Shown here: positions 7,198-13,641 of the stretch, piece by piece | Numbering within the stretch: the first letter of the stretch is position 1 | Layout: each line of letters begins with the position of its first letter | DNA from: Rhodobacterales bacterium UBA7416 | GTDB taxonomy: Bacteria > Pseudomonadota > Alphaproteobacteria > Rhodobacterales > Rhodobacteraceae | Direction: 5' to 3' | Assembly: GCA_002469545.1 (NCBI GenBank) | Contig: DKMK01000073.1 | Span: 1-14,690, forward strand | DNA length: 14,690 bases | Position numbers and translations under genes: made by a program | Notes under the pieces: generated by a model | Told to the model about the DNA's origin: nothing | Seen by the model: only the letters and a program-made list of their open reading frames with translations | Databases searched by the model: none

Positions 7198-8853
7198 TTA
7201 CCGCGTAAACTTCTTATATTTCACACGTGTTGGTTCCAATGCATCTGGGCCTAGACGGCGCTTTTTGTCTTCTTCGTATTCGGCAAAGTTGCCCTCAAAC
7301 CATTCGACGTGGCTGTTGCCTTCGAATGCCAGCATGTGCGTACACAAACGGTCCAAGAAGAAACGGTCGTGAGAGATGACCACGGCACAGCCGGCGAAAT
7401 CTGCGATGGCGTCTTCGAGTGCGCGTAGCGTTTCAACGTCTAGGTCGTTTGTTGGCTCATCGAGGAGGAGGACGTTGCCGCCTTCGCGTAGGAGTTTCGC
7501 CATGTGGACGCGGTTGCGTTCACCACCTGACAGCAGGTTCAGCGGTTTTTGTTGATCGCCGCCTTTGAAGTTGAACGCGCCACAGTATGCGCGGCTGTTC
7601 ATTTCGGCGTCGCCCAATTCGATGATTTCTTGGCCGCCTGAGATTTCTTCCCATACGGTTTTCTTGCCGTCTAGGTCGGCACGTGATTGGTCGACGTAGG
7701 ATAATTGTACGGTATCGCCGAATTCAACGGTGCCGCTGTCTGGTTGTTCTTGGCCTGTCATCATGCGGAACAGGGTTGATTTACCTGCGCCGTTGGGGCC
7801 GATAACGCCGACGATTGCACCCGGAGGGATGCTGAATGATAGGTCTTCGATCAGAAGGTTGTCACCGAAGCCTTTCGTGATGTTGTTCACTTCGATCACC
7901 TTGGCACCCAAGCGGGGGCCGTTCGGGATGACGATTTGAGCTGTGCCCACTTTGTCGCGTTCGGATTGATCCGCCATCTCGTTATAGGCTGAAATACGTG
8001 CTTTGGATTTTGCTTGGCGGGCTTTTGCGCCTTGGCGCATCCATTTTAGTTCGCGCTCGAGGGTTTTTTGACGTGTCTTATCCTCTTTGCCTTCTTGTAA
8101 CAGGCGTTTTGCTTTTTGCTCTACCCAAGCAGAGTAGTTGCCCTCATATGGGATGCCACGGCCACGGTCGAGTTCAAGAATCCATGTGGTGATGTTGTCC
8201 AAGAAGTAACGGTCGTGGGTGACGATCAGGATTGTGCCTTTGTATTCTTGGAGGTGGTTTTGAAGCCATGCGATTGTTTCGGCGTCCAAGTGGTTTGTTG
8301 GCTCATCGAGCAGCAACATGTCTGGCTTTTGAAGCAGTAGTTTACAAAGTGCGACGCGGCGGGCTTCGCCGCCTGATAATGTGGATACGTCTGCGTCATC
8401 TGCGGGGCAGCGTAATGCTTCCATCGCGATGTCGATTGAGGCGTCTAGGTTCCACAAATCTTCGGCGTCGATTTGGTCTTGAAGTCGCGCCATTTCATCG
8501 GCGGTTTCCTCTGAATAGTTCATGGCGATTTCGTTGTATTTATCCAAAATTGCCTTTTGTTCAGCAACGGCCAGCATGATGTTGCCGCGCACGTCCAATG
8601 TCGGGTCCAGAACGGGTTCCTGTTCGAGGTAACCAACGGTCACGCCTTCGGCGTGCCATGCTTCGCCTGTGAAATCTGTGTCGAGGCCAGCCATGATTTT
8701 CATCAGGGTGGATTTACCCGTGCCGTTGACGCCAACAACGCCGATTTTCACGCCAGGGAGGAAAGAAAGACGGACGTTTTCGAAGCACTTTTTCCCGCCT
8801 GGGAAAGACTTGGACACGCCGTCCATGTGGTAAACATATTGATAAGCGGCCAT
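7198..8853 (-). CDS. ettA: energy-dependent translational throttle protein EttA (ABC-F ATPase)
   Basis: EttA binds the ribosomal E site and gates the first elongation cycle according to the ATP/ADP ratio. The protein has 551 residues, matching EttA length. Two ABC domains are complete: Walker A GVNGTGKST (41-49) and GPNGAGKST (352-360), signatures LSGGE at 159 and 441, Walker B with catalytic Glu184 and Glu466, and switch His213 and His495. The inter-domain arm typical of ABC-F proteins follows residue 243 and ends in the basic KARQAKSKARISAYNEM (277-293). No membrane segments are present. Start ATG 8853 gives the family N-terminus MAAYQYVYHMDGVSKSF and has GGAG nine bases upstream; the frame is open to 8916, but that stretch is leader. 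The two LLLDEPTN coding segments share an 18-base identity. Confidence 0.95.
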   Translation of the reverse strand: MAAYQYVYHMDGVSKSFPGGKKCFENVRLSFLPGVKIGVVGVNGTGKSTLMKIMAGLDTDFTGEAWHAEGVTVGYLEQEPVLDPTLDVRGNIMLAVAEQKAILDKYNEIAMNYSEETADEMARLQDQIDAEDLWNLDASIDIAMEALRCPADDADVSTLSGGEARRVALCKLLLQKPDMLLLDEPTNHLDAETIAWLQNHLQEYKGTILIVTHDRYFLDNITTWILELDRGRGIPYEGNYSAWVEQKAKRLLQEGKEDKTRQKTLERELKWMRQGAKARQAKSKARISAYNEMADQSERDKVGTAQIVIPNGPRLGAKVIEVNNITKGFGDNLLIEDLSFSIPPGAIVGVIGPNGAGKSTLFRMMTGQEQPDSGTVEFGDTVQLSYVDQSRADLDGKKTVWEEISGGQEIIELGDAEMNSRAYCGAFNFKGGDQQKPLNLLSGGERNRVHMAKLLREGGNVLLLDEPTNDLDVETLRALEDAIADFAGCAVVISHDRFFLDRLCTHMLAFEGNSHVEWFEGNFAEYEEDKKRRLGPDALEPTRVKYKKFTR

Positions 8854-8887
8854 TTGCACGACTCCGAAAAATTGATGATTTCGCAGC

Positions 8888-8916
8888 GTTTTATCTGAGC
8901 AGGCGGATGGGTGCAA
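8888..8916 (-). promoter_or_regulatory. candidate promoter of ettA
   Basis: On the minus strand, TTGCAC (8916-8911) and TAAAAC (8893-8888) are 17 bases apart and end 34 bases before the ettA start. They lie after the terminator of the upstream small gene, so ettA needs its own promoter here. The matches to consensus are only partial. Confidence 0.3.
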
Positions 8917-8926
8917 TCGGTGATAT

Positions 8927-8966
8927 AAAAAAGCCCCAACGCCAAAGGGGGAGAGGGCGTTGGGGC
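8927..8966 (-). terminator. strong intrinsic terminator of the small secreted-protein gene
   Basis: GCCCCAACGCC (8933-8943) and GGCGTTGGGGC (8956-8966) form a perfect 11-bp stem with a 12-base loop. On the minus strand the hairpin is followed by TTTTTT (8932-8927). It lies 20 bases past the stop codon of the small gene and 74 bases before ettA, insulating ettA from it. Confidence 0.92.
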
Positions 8967-8985
8967 GTCAGGCGTCGTGCGCCTG

Positions 8986-9162
8986 TTATTCGTCTGCGGG
9001 GATCAGAGGAATAATGGGTGTTGTCACCGCGTCTTGGCTGGCCGTTGGTTGATGGCCCCAAGTGATTGGGAAAGTCAGGTCAGGGAACAGGTTTTGTGCG
9101 AAAGATGCAGTTGGAACCATGAGGCTGGCGATTACGGTGGCTGTTAAAGCAAGTTTTTTCAT
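8986..9162 (-). CDS. small secreted protein of unknown function
   Basis: A 58-residue protein with a clear Sec signal peptide: MKK, then the hydrophobic LALTATVIASLMV, then a likely cleavage after SFA or SFAQ (about residues 22-23). This leaves a mature peptide of about 35 residues, proline- and threonine-rich, with no cysteines and an acidic end (PADE). The start at 9162 is preferred because AAAGGA sits eight bases upstream; the ATG at 9171 lies directly against that site and would be too close. The gene is monocistronic: a strong terminator follows, and the LysR gene is divergent across a 141-base spacer. I know no family for it. It is exported to the periplasm or beyond; function unknown. 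Confidence 0.8.
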   Translation of the reverse strand: MKKLALTATVIASLMVPTASFAQNLFPDLTFPITWGHQPTASQDAVTTPIIPLIPADE

Positions 9163-9179
9163 TTCTATCATCCTTTAAA

Positions 9180-9222
9180 GCAGGGGGAGGATCCTGCGTA
9201 GGTGGGTCAGGTATTTGCCTGA
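9180..9222. promoter_or_regulatory. two short inverted repeats in the divergent spacer
   Basis: GCAGG (9180-9184) pairs with CCTGC (9193-9197), and TCAGG (9207-9211) pairs with CCTGA (9218-9222). Both lie in the 5' leader of the small secreted-protein gene. They may be leader RNA hairpins or operator half-sites; short enough to be chance. Confidence 0.25.
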
Positions 9223-9238
9223 TAAGGAATATTTAGAC

Positions 9239-9280
9239 TTGATTGATTGCGTTGAAAATATCATATTATCGAAATTGATA
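9239..9280 (+). promoter_or_regulatory. candidate LysR-gene promoter overlapping a TATCA/TGATA palindrome
   Basis: TTGATT (9239-9244) and CATATT (9262-9267), 17 bases apart, resemble a sigma-70 promoter. The inverted repeat TATCA (9259-9263)/TGATA (9276-9280) covers the -10 and start-site region. LysR proteins bind such dyads with a T-N11-A core and usually repress their own gene, so this fits autoregulation. Inferred from position and symmetry. Confidence 0.35.
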
Positions 9281-9303
9281 CGTTGGAAAAATCGAGTAAT
9301 GAT

Positions 9304-10239
9304 ATGTTGCCTAACTTAAAAGCCCTTGGGGTGTTTGCCAAAGTTGCTGAAACGGGATCATTTGCGGGGGCGGCGAAGGCGTTGAATATTTCAGCACCTG
9401 TGGTCAGTCAGCATATTTCACAGCTTGAAGAAACGTTGGATACCGCGTTGGTTTATCGTTCAACACGGTCGTTGACGCTGACGGAAGCGGGGCAAAAATT
9501 GGCGCGTCATGCCAATGATATGCTGGATGCGGCGGAGACTGGGCTGGAGACAGTGCAAAGTGATGTGCGTGAATATAGTGGGACGTTGTCGATCACTGCA
9601 CCCAGTTTCTTGGCATCCCCTGGATTCTCAAAGGAGTTGTTGGCATTCAGTGAGAAGTATCCAAACGTGAACCTGCGATTGTCTTATTCCACGGAAATCG
9701 TGAATTTGATCGACAGTGGATTTGATATGGCCATTCGCATTGGCAATCTGACGGACAGCAATCTGCGCGCACGTAAGTTGATGGATGGGTATGCTGAAAT
9801 TTTCGCGAGTCCGTCATTGATCGAAAAATATGGAATGCCAAAGACACCACAAGATTTGATTGATGGGGCGTACCCATGGCTTATTCCGCCAATGTGGGAA
9901 GAGCTGTGTTTGCACCGTGTCGATAATCTGGATGAATTTCAAAAGATCCCACTTAAGGGGCGGTTTTGTTTAGATAATGGCGAAGCGGAAAAGCAGATGG
10001 CTATGTTGGGGGCTGGTATAGGATTACTGCCAAAAATGTATGTGGAGAAAGAGTTAGAAGAGGGCAGTTTGGTGCAGTTGTTGCCTGATTGGATCAGTGA
10101 TCCGGTTGGTGTTTATGCGGTTTGGCCCCAAAATGCAGGAAGTCGTAGCTTGACGCGTTTGTTTATCGAACATTTCTTGGAATATAAGATGTTGAAACAT
10201 GGCCCAAGTGTGCTTAACCACATTGCAAAAGCTGGATAA
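9304..10239 (+). CDS. LysR-family transcriptional regulator
   Basis: A 311-residue LysR-type regulator. The N-terminal winged helix-turn-helix (about residues 5-62) reads FAKVAETGSFAGAAKALNIS, then APVVSQHISQLEETL and LTLTEAGQKL, all typical. A linker helix leads to a periplasmic-binding-like effector domain from about residue 88 to the C-terminus. It is closest in style to the CrgA/AaeR subgroup (YRSTRSLTLTEAG). ATG 9304 matches the usual LysR N-terminus; a TTG at 9283 would add seven residues. Its stop lies four bases before the siderophore-interacting-type gene, so it heads the operon and may control it. The divergent small secreted-protein gene is another possible target. Effector unknown. 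Confidence 0.9.
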   Translation: MLPNLKALGVFAKVAETGSFAGAAKALNISAPVVSQHISQLEETLDTALVYRSTRSLTLTEAGQKLARHANDMLDAAETGLETVQSDVREYSGTLSITAPSFLASPGFSKELLAFSEKYPNVNLRLSYSTEIVNLIDSGFDMAIRIGNLTDSNLRARKLMDGYAEIFASPSLIEKYGMPKTPQDLIDGAYPWLIPPMWEELCLHRVDNLDEFQKIPLKGRFCLDNGEAEKQMAMLGAGIGLLPKMYVEKELEEGSLVQLLPDWISDPVGVYAVWPQNAGSRSLTRLFIEHFLEYKMLKHGPSVLNHIAKAG

Positions 10240-10243
10240 GTGA

Positions 10244-11026
10244 ATGTTAAAGCCGAAAAAACCAAGCCCGTGTATCTTGATCGTAAAAGAAGCGTTTTAT
10301 TTAACGCCGCATATGATCCGTGTGGTGTTTACGTCACCTGAATTGGCAAGTCGCCCTGAGGGATGTGAGGGTGCGAATTGTAAGATATTTTTACCTGCCG
10401 TGGGGCAATCCGCAGATGCGCTATTGGCGCAGATTGCGGATGGGCCAAGACCGACTGTGCGGACGTATACCGTGCGTCATTTCCGCAAGGATGTGCTGGA
10501 ACTGGATATTGATTTCGTGGCACATGGCGACGAAGGGCCAGCCAGTGCATTTGCGATGGCGGCAAAGCCAGGTGATTTCATTGGGTTTCGCGGCCCAAGT
10601 GATGTGAAGATCAAAGATTTTTACGCGGATTGGTATTTGGTTGCGGCGGATATGTCTGCGTTGCCAGTTGCCAGCGCCGCATTAGAGGCGATGCCACGTG
10701 ATGCAAGGGGTTTGGCGATTTTTGAGGTACAGACCGAGGCGGATGTACAAGACATTGATATGCCTGCCGGTGTAGAAGTCCGTTGGATTATTCAAGAAGA
10801 CCCCCATGTGGCATCTGTGGCCCAAGAGGCCGCCATTCGCGCCACGCAGTTGCCAAAGGGAGTTGTGCAAACATGTATTGCCGGTGAGAGCGGCGTGATA
10901 AAAGCGTTACGTGGTTTTTTGAGCAACGAGACGGAAATTCCAAAGCAGGATATTTATATCAGCGGATATTGGAAAATTGGCCTGATCGAGGATGAGCATC
11001 AGATTCAGAAGAAGTTGGACGCGTAA
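10244..11026 (+). CDS. siderophore-interacting protein family FAD-dependent reductase
   Basis: A 260-residue member of the SIP/ViuB family: cytoplasmic flavoproteins that reduce ferric siderophore complexes with NAD(P)H or ferredoxin to release iron. The FAD-binding barrel holds the family motif RTYTVR (73-78) and GDEGPASAFA (95-104). The C-terminal SIP domain ends with the hallmark SGYWKIGLIEDEH (240-252). Length is normal. It starts four bases after the LysR stop, and its TAA shares one base with the nadD ATG (TAATG), so all three are probably co-transcribed and coupled. No siderophore synthesis or uptake gene is in the window, so an iron role rests on family alone; a general flavin reductase role is possible. 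Confidence 0.88.
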   Translation: MLKPKKPSPCILIVKEAFYLTPHMIRVVFTSPELASRPEGCEGANCKIFLPAVGQSADALLAQIADGPRPTVRTYTVRHFRKDVLELDIDFVAHGDEGPASAFAMAAKPGDFIGFRGPSDVKIKDFYADWYLVAADMSALPVASAALEAMPRDARGLAIFEVQTEADVQDIDMPAGVEVRWIIQEDPHVASVAQEAAIRATQLPKGVVQTCIAGESGVIKALRGFLSNETEIPKQDIYISGYWKIGLIEDEHQIQKKLDA

Positions 11027-11625
11027 TGCGGGGTATGCCCATGGCCACGCAGGGATTGCGTGTTGGGTTGCTGGGGGGATCGTTTGATCCGCCTCATGGT
11101 GGGCATTTGCACATTTCAAAATGGGCGATGAAGGAATTTGGGTTGGATCGCGTTTGGTGGTTGGTGAGCCCTGGAAATCCACTTAAGACGCAAGGGCCTG
11201 CGGATTTAGATCGTCGTTTAGATGCGTGTAATGCGTTGAATGATCATCCTCGTATCGTTGTCACAGATTTGGAACGCCGATTTGGAACACGATATACAGC
11301 GCAGACGTTGACCGCATTACAGGCTCGATACAGTGGCGTTCGGTTTGTTTGGTTAATGGGTGCAGATAATCTGGCGGATTTTCATCGTTGGGATCGTTGG
11401 CAGGATATTATGCATATGATGCCGATTGGCGTAATGGCGCGCCCTGATCAACAATTGGCGGCAGGGTGTTCACCTGCGGCGCGGATGTTTCGGCGCAAGC
11501 GGTTATCGTCGCGCCGGTCAAATGCGTTACCGTTTAAGCAAGCGCCTTGTTGGAGTTTGTTAACGGGGCCGATGGTGAATATGTCGTCGACGCAAATTCG
11601 CGCGCGCGGTGATTGGGAACGTTAG
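11026..11625 (+). CDS. nadD: nicotinate-nucleotide adenylyltransferase
   Basis: NadD transfers AMP from ATP to nicotinate mononucleotide, making deamido-NAD, an essential step of NAD synthesis. The 199-residue protein has the nucleotidyltransferase motif GGSFDPPHGGH (17-27), the substrate segment WWLVSPGNPLK, GADNLADFHRWDRW in the middle, and the C-terminal SSTQIR (187-192). The first ATG (11026) is chosen because the resulting N-terminus, MRGMPMATQGLRVGLLGG, matches the form common in Rhodobacterales. Internal ATGs at 11035 and 11041 are alternatives. The start overlaps the preceding stop by one base. It is followed after 39 bases by dacB. Confidence 0.94.
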   Translation: MRGMPMATQGLRVGLLGGSFDPPHGGHLHISKWAMKEFGLDRVWWLVSPGNPLKTQGPADLDRRLDACNALNDHPRIVVTDLERRFGTRYTAQTLTALQARYSGVRFVWLMGADNLADFHRWDRWQDIMHMMPIGVMARPDQQLAAGCSPAARMFRRKRLSSRRSNALPFKQAPCWSLLTGPMVNMSSTQIRARGDWER

Positions 11626-11664
11626 GGTGTTGACGCAGATGCGCTGAATGCCCACGTTGGGGAT

Positions 11665-13122
11665 ATGTATTTATCACGACGACACATTCTAACTTTGTTA
11701 TTAGCAAGTGCAGCGCCCGCCGTTTGGGCCGAGGCGCGTCCACCAAAAAGAGTGAAAGCGCCACCGCCTGCTGATCTAAAAGATATTCTGGCGGGGTTTG
11801 CGCCAAGTGGAACACACAGCATTGTTGTGGCGGACGCTGTGACTGGGCGCGTCATTGAGGCATCTAACGGCGACAAATCGATACCACCTGCAAGTGTGGC
11901 CAAGGCATTAACGACGATTTATGCTTTGCATAACCTTGGGGCGAATTGGCGATTTAAGACGCGTTTGGTTGCCAGTGGATCGCGGATAAATAACGGAATT
12001 TTGCAAGGTGATTTGACGCTGGAAGGTGGCGGTGATCCTGCATTGGATACCGATGGTTTGGCGGGTTTGTTAAAGCAACTGCGGGCGCGAGGAATTACCG
12101 GAATTACAGGGCGCTTTGGCGTTTATGCGGGGGCATTACCCTATCAACGTGTGCTGGATCGCGATCAGTTAGAGCATGTGGGATATAACCCGACGATTTC
12201 TGGCATTAATCTGAACTTTAATCGCGTGTTTATGGAATGGAAGCGGTCGGGATCGGGGCATGCGTTTTCATTTAGCGCCAAGACCAAAGCGTATCGTCCT
12301 GAGGTTGGAAATGTGTCGATCCGCGCGGTTAACCGCAAAGAGCCAATTTATAAATATACGAACAGCGGTGGGCGGGATAATTGGACGGTGTCAGCACCGG
12401 CCCTGGGCAACAAGGGTAACCGTTGGTTACCTGTGCGTAGCCCTGCAGATTATGCGGGTGAAGTGTTTGTGCGGTTGGCGGCGGATTTTGGAATTAATTT
12501 GTCTTCGCATGTGTTGGTGAATAAAGCGCCCAAGGGGGCTGTGTTGGCCCGTGATGAAAGCGCACCGTTAAGTAGCGTTTGCAAGTCGATGTTGAAATAT
12601 TCGACGAATTTAACGGCTGAAGCCGTTGGGTTGTCCACATCGATTAAGCGCGGTGTAAAGCCGACGAAAGTGTCCGGTAGTGCGCAGGCGATGAATGTGT
12701 GGTTGCAGGGGCGGTTTGGCGTTCGCAATACCAAGCTGGTTGATCATTCTGGGTTGAGCGAAGACAGCAGAATTACTGCGCGCGATATGGTGCGTGTACT
12801 TAGCGCAGTGGGATGGAATGGGCCGCTGCGATCGTTGATGAAACCGATTGCGTTACGCAATTCGGATTGGAAAAAAACGCCGATTGGTGGCGTCGAAATT
12901 CAAGCGAAAACGGGGACGTTAAATTTCACATCTGCCTTGGCTGGTTATTTAGACACGGCCAATGGTCAGCGTTTGGTGTTTGCAATTTTTACCGTGGATC
13001 AACGTGCCCGTGCCGCGATACCAAAATCAAAGCGCGACCGCGCACCCGGTGCAAAAAAGTGGGCGCGCAAGTCACGTATTATGCAGCATCAATTATTGGC
13101 GCGTTGGGGGCGGGTGTTTTAA
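11665..13122 (+). CDS. dacB: D-alanyl-D-alanine carboxypeptidase/endopeptidase (PBP4 type, S13)
   Basis: DacB/PBP4 is a periplasmic serine peptidase that trims pentapeptides and cuts peptidoglycan cross-links. The 485-residue protein carries all three catalytic motifs: SVAK with nucleophile Ser77 and Lys80, STN (313-315) and KTG (415-417). The long insert between the first two motifs is typical of S13. The N-terminus, MYLSRRHILTLLLASAAPAVWA, has a twin arginine within a SRRxIL pattern followed by a hydrophobic core, so Tat export is likely, with cleavage near residue 22. The ATG at 11665 is the only standard in-frame start after the nadD stop. It appears to be the last gene of the LysR-SIP-nadD run. 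Its stop TAA shares bases with the convergent TerB-family stop. Confidence 0.93.
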   Translation: MYLSRRHILTLLLASAAPAVWAEARPPKRVKAPPPADLKDILAGFAPSGTHSIVVADAVTGRVIEASNGDKSIPPASVAKALTTIYALHNLGANWRFKTRLVASGSRINNGILQGDLTLEGGGDPALDTDGLAGLLKQLRARGITGITGRFGVYAGALPYQRVLDRDQLEHVGYNPTISGINLNFNRVFMEWKRSGSGHAFSFSAKTKAYRPEVGNVSIRAVNRKEPIYKYTNSGGRDNWTVSAPALGNKGNRWLPVRSPADYAGEVFVRLAADFGINLSSHVLVNKAPKGAVLARDESAPLSSVCKSMLKYSTNLTAEAVGLSTSIKRGVKPTKVSGSAQAMNVWLQGRFGVRNTKLVDHSGLSEDSRITARDMVRVLSAVGWNGPLRSLMKPIALRNSDWKKTPIGGVEIQAKTGTLNFTSALAGYLDTANGQRLVFAIFTVDQRARAAIPKSKRDRAPGAKKWARKSRIMQHQLLARWGRVF

Positions 13123-13547
13123 CTAAGTGTGAGGTGACGCGCACGCGCACCACGTTCGATGGCAGCCGTGTTTAAACGCGAGATATTTAATTCGTAGCGA
13201 GTTTCTTGCAAGAAGCGCAATTCTTCTTCGCGCAAGCGGCCGTCGGCGGCGGAAACATCGCAACATAAGGCGTAGGCTGTTTCGTATAATGTTTCTGGAA
13301 GGGCTGTTTTCACGAGACCAAACAATGCTTCGAGCCCGTCCTCTTCTGTTAGTATATCAAACACGGCGTTGGAAACATTGCTGAGTTTAGCAACATCGTA
13401 ATCCGCAAAAATGGGTAAATGGTTCACAATACGTTCAATCGAAAGCAACTCGATTGTTTTAATATCTTGATCAGCCACGGAAACCGCCACCATCATTGCA
13501 ACAAGTGCATCTTGTGGTGACCACGGGTTTGTTTGAGCTTGTGACAT
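13119..13547 (-). CDS. TerB-family tellurite-resistance-like protein
   Basis: A 142-residue all-helical protein of the TerB/TerB-like family, soluble, with acidic putative metal-binding helices. The two related segments are AVSVADQDIKTIELLSIERI (about 21-40) and CDVSAADGRLREEELRFLQE (about 103-122), the typical ADxDxxxxxxE-like pattern repeated. Start ATG 13547 has AGGGA seven bases upstream; the frame is open further upstream to 13727, but that region is antisense to lysK. No other ter gene is near, so a tellurite phenotype should not be assumed; lone TerB proteins are common in this bacterial group. Its stop overlaps the dacB stop (TTAA). It is divergent from lysK. Confidence 0.85.
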   Translation of the reverse strand: MSQAQTNPWSPQDALVAMMVAVSVADQDIKTIELLSIERIVNHLPIFADYDVAKLSNVSNAVFDILTEEDGLEALFGLVKTALPETLYETAYALCCDVSAADGRLREEELRFLQETRYELNISRLNTAAIERGARARHLTLS

Positions 13548-13579
13548 TGTGAAATCCCTATTTAGTTGGGCACAGATTA

Positions 13580-13608
13580 TTGACCATACGTCTTTGGGGC
13601 AATAGGGA
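13580..13608 (+). promoter_or_regulatory. candidate lysK promoter
   Basis: TTGACC (13580-13585) is a good -35 match, followed after 17 bases by a poor -10, TAGGGA (13603-13608). It lies in the 94-base spacer shared with the divergent TerB-family gene. Weak evidence. Confidence 0.25.
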
Positions 13609-13641
13609 GTGAAGGAATAACCATTTTTTATTGGAAAAATC

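Noticed and set aside
7448..8308. 18-base identical segments in ettA (7448-7465 and 8291-8308) as a mobile repeat
   Set aside because: Both encode the Walker B LLDEPTN motif of the duplicated ABC domains; this is ordinary paralogous similarity.
8854..8916. N-terminal extension of EttA by 21 residues
   Set aside because: The family begins at MAAYQYVYHM; the extension region contains a plausible promoter and has no ribosome binding site for a start at 8916.
13119..13547. Tellurite-resistance operon
   Set aside because: Only a lone TerB-like protein is present; no terA, terC, terD or terE homologue lies nearby.
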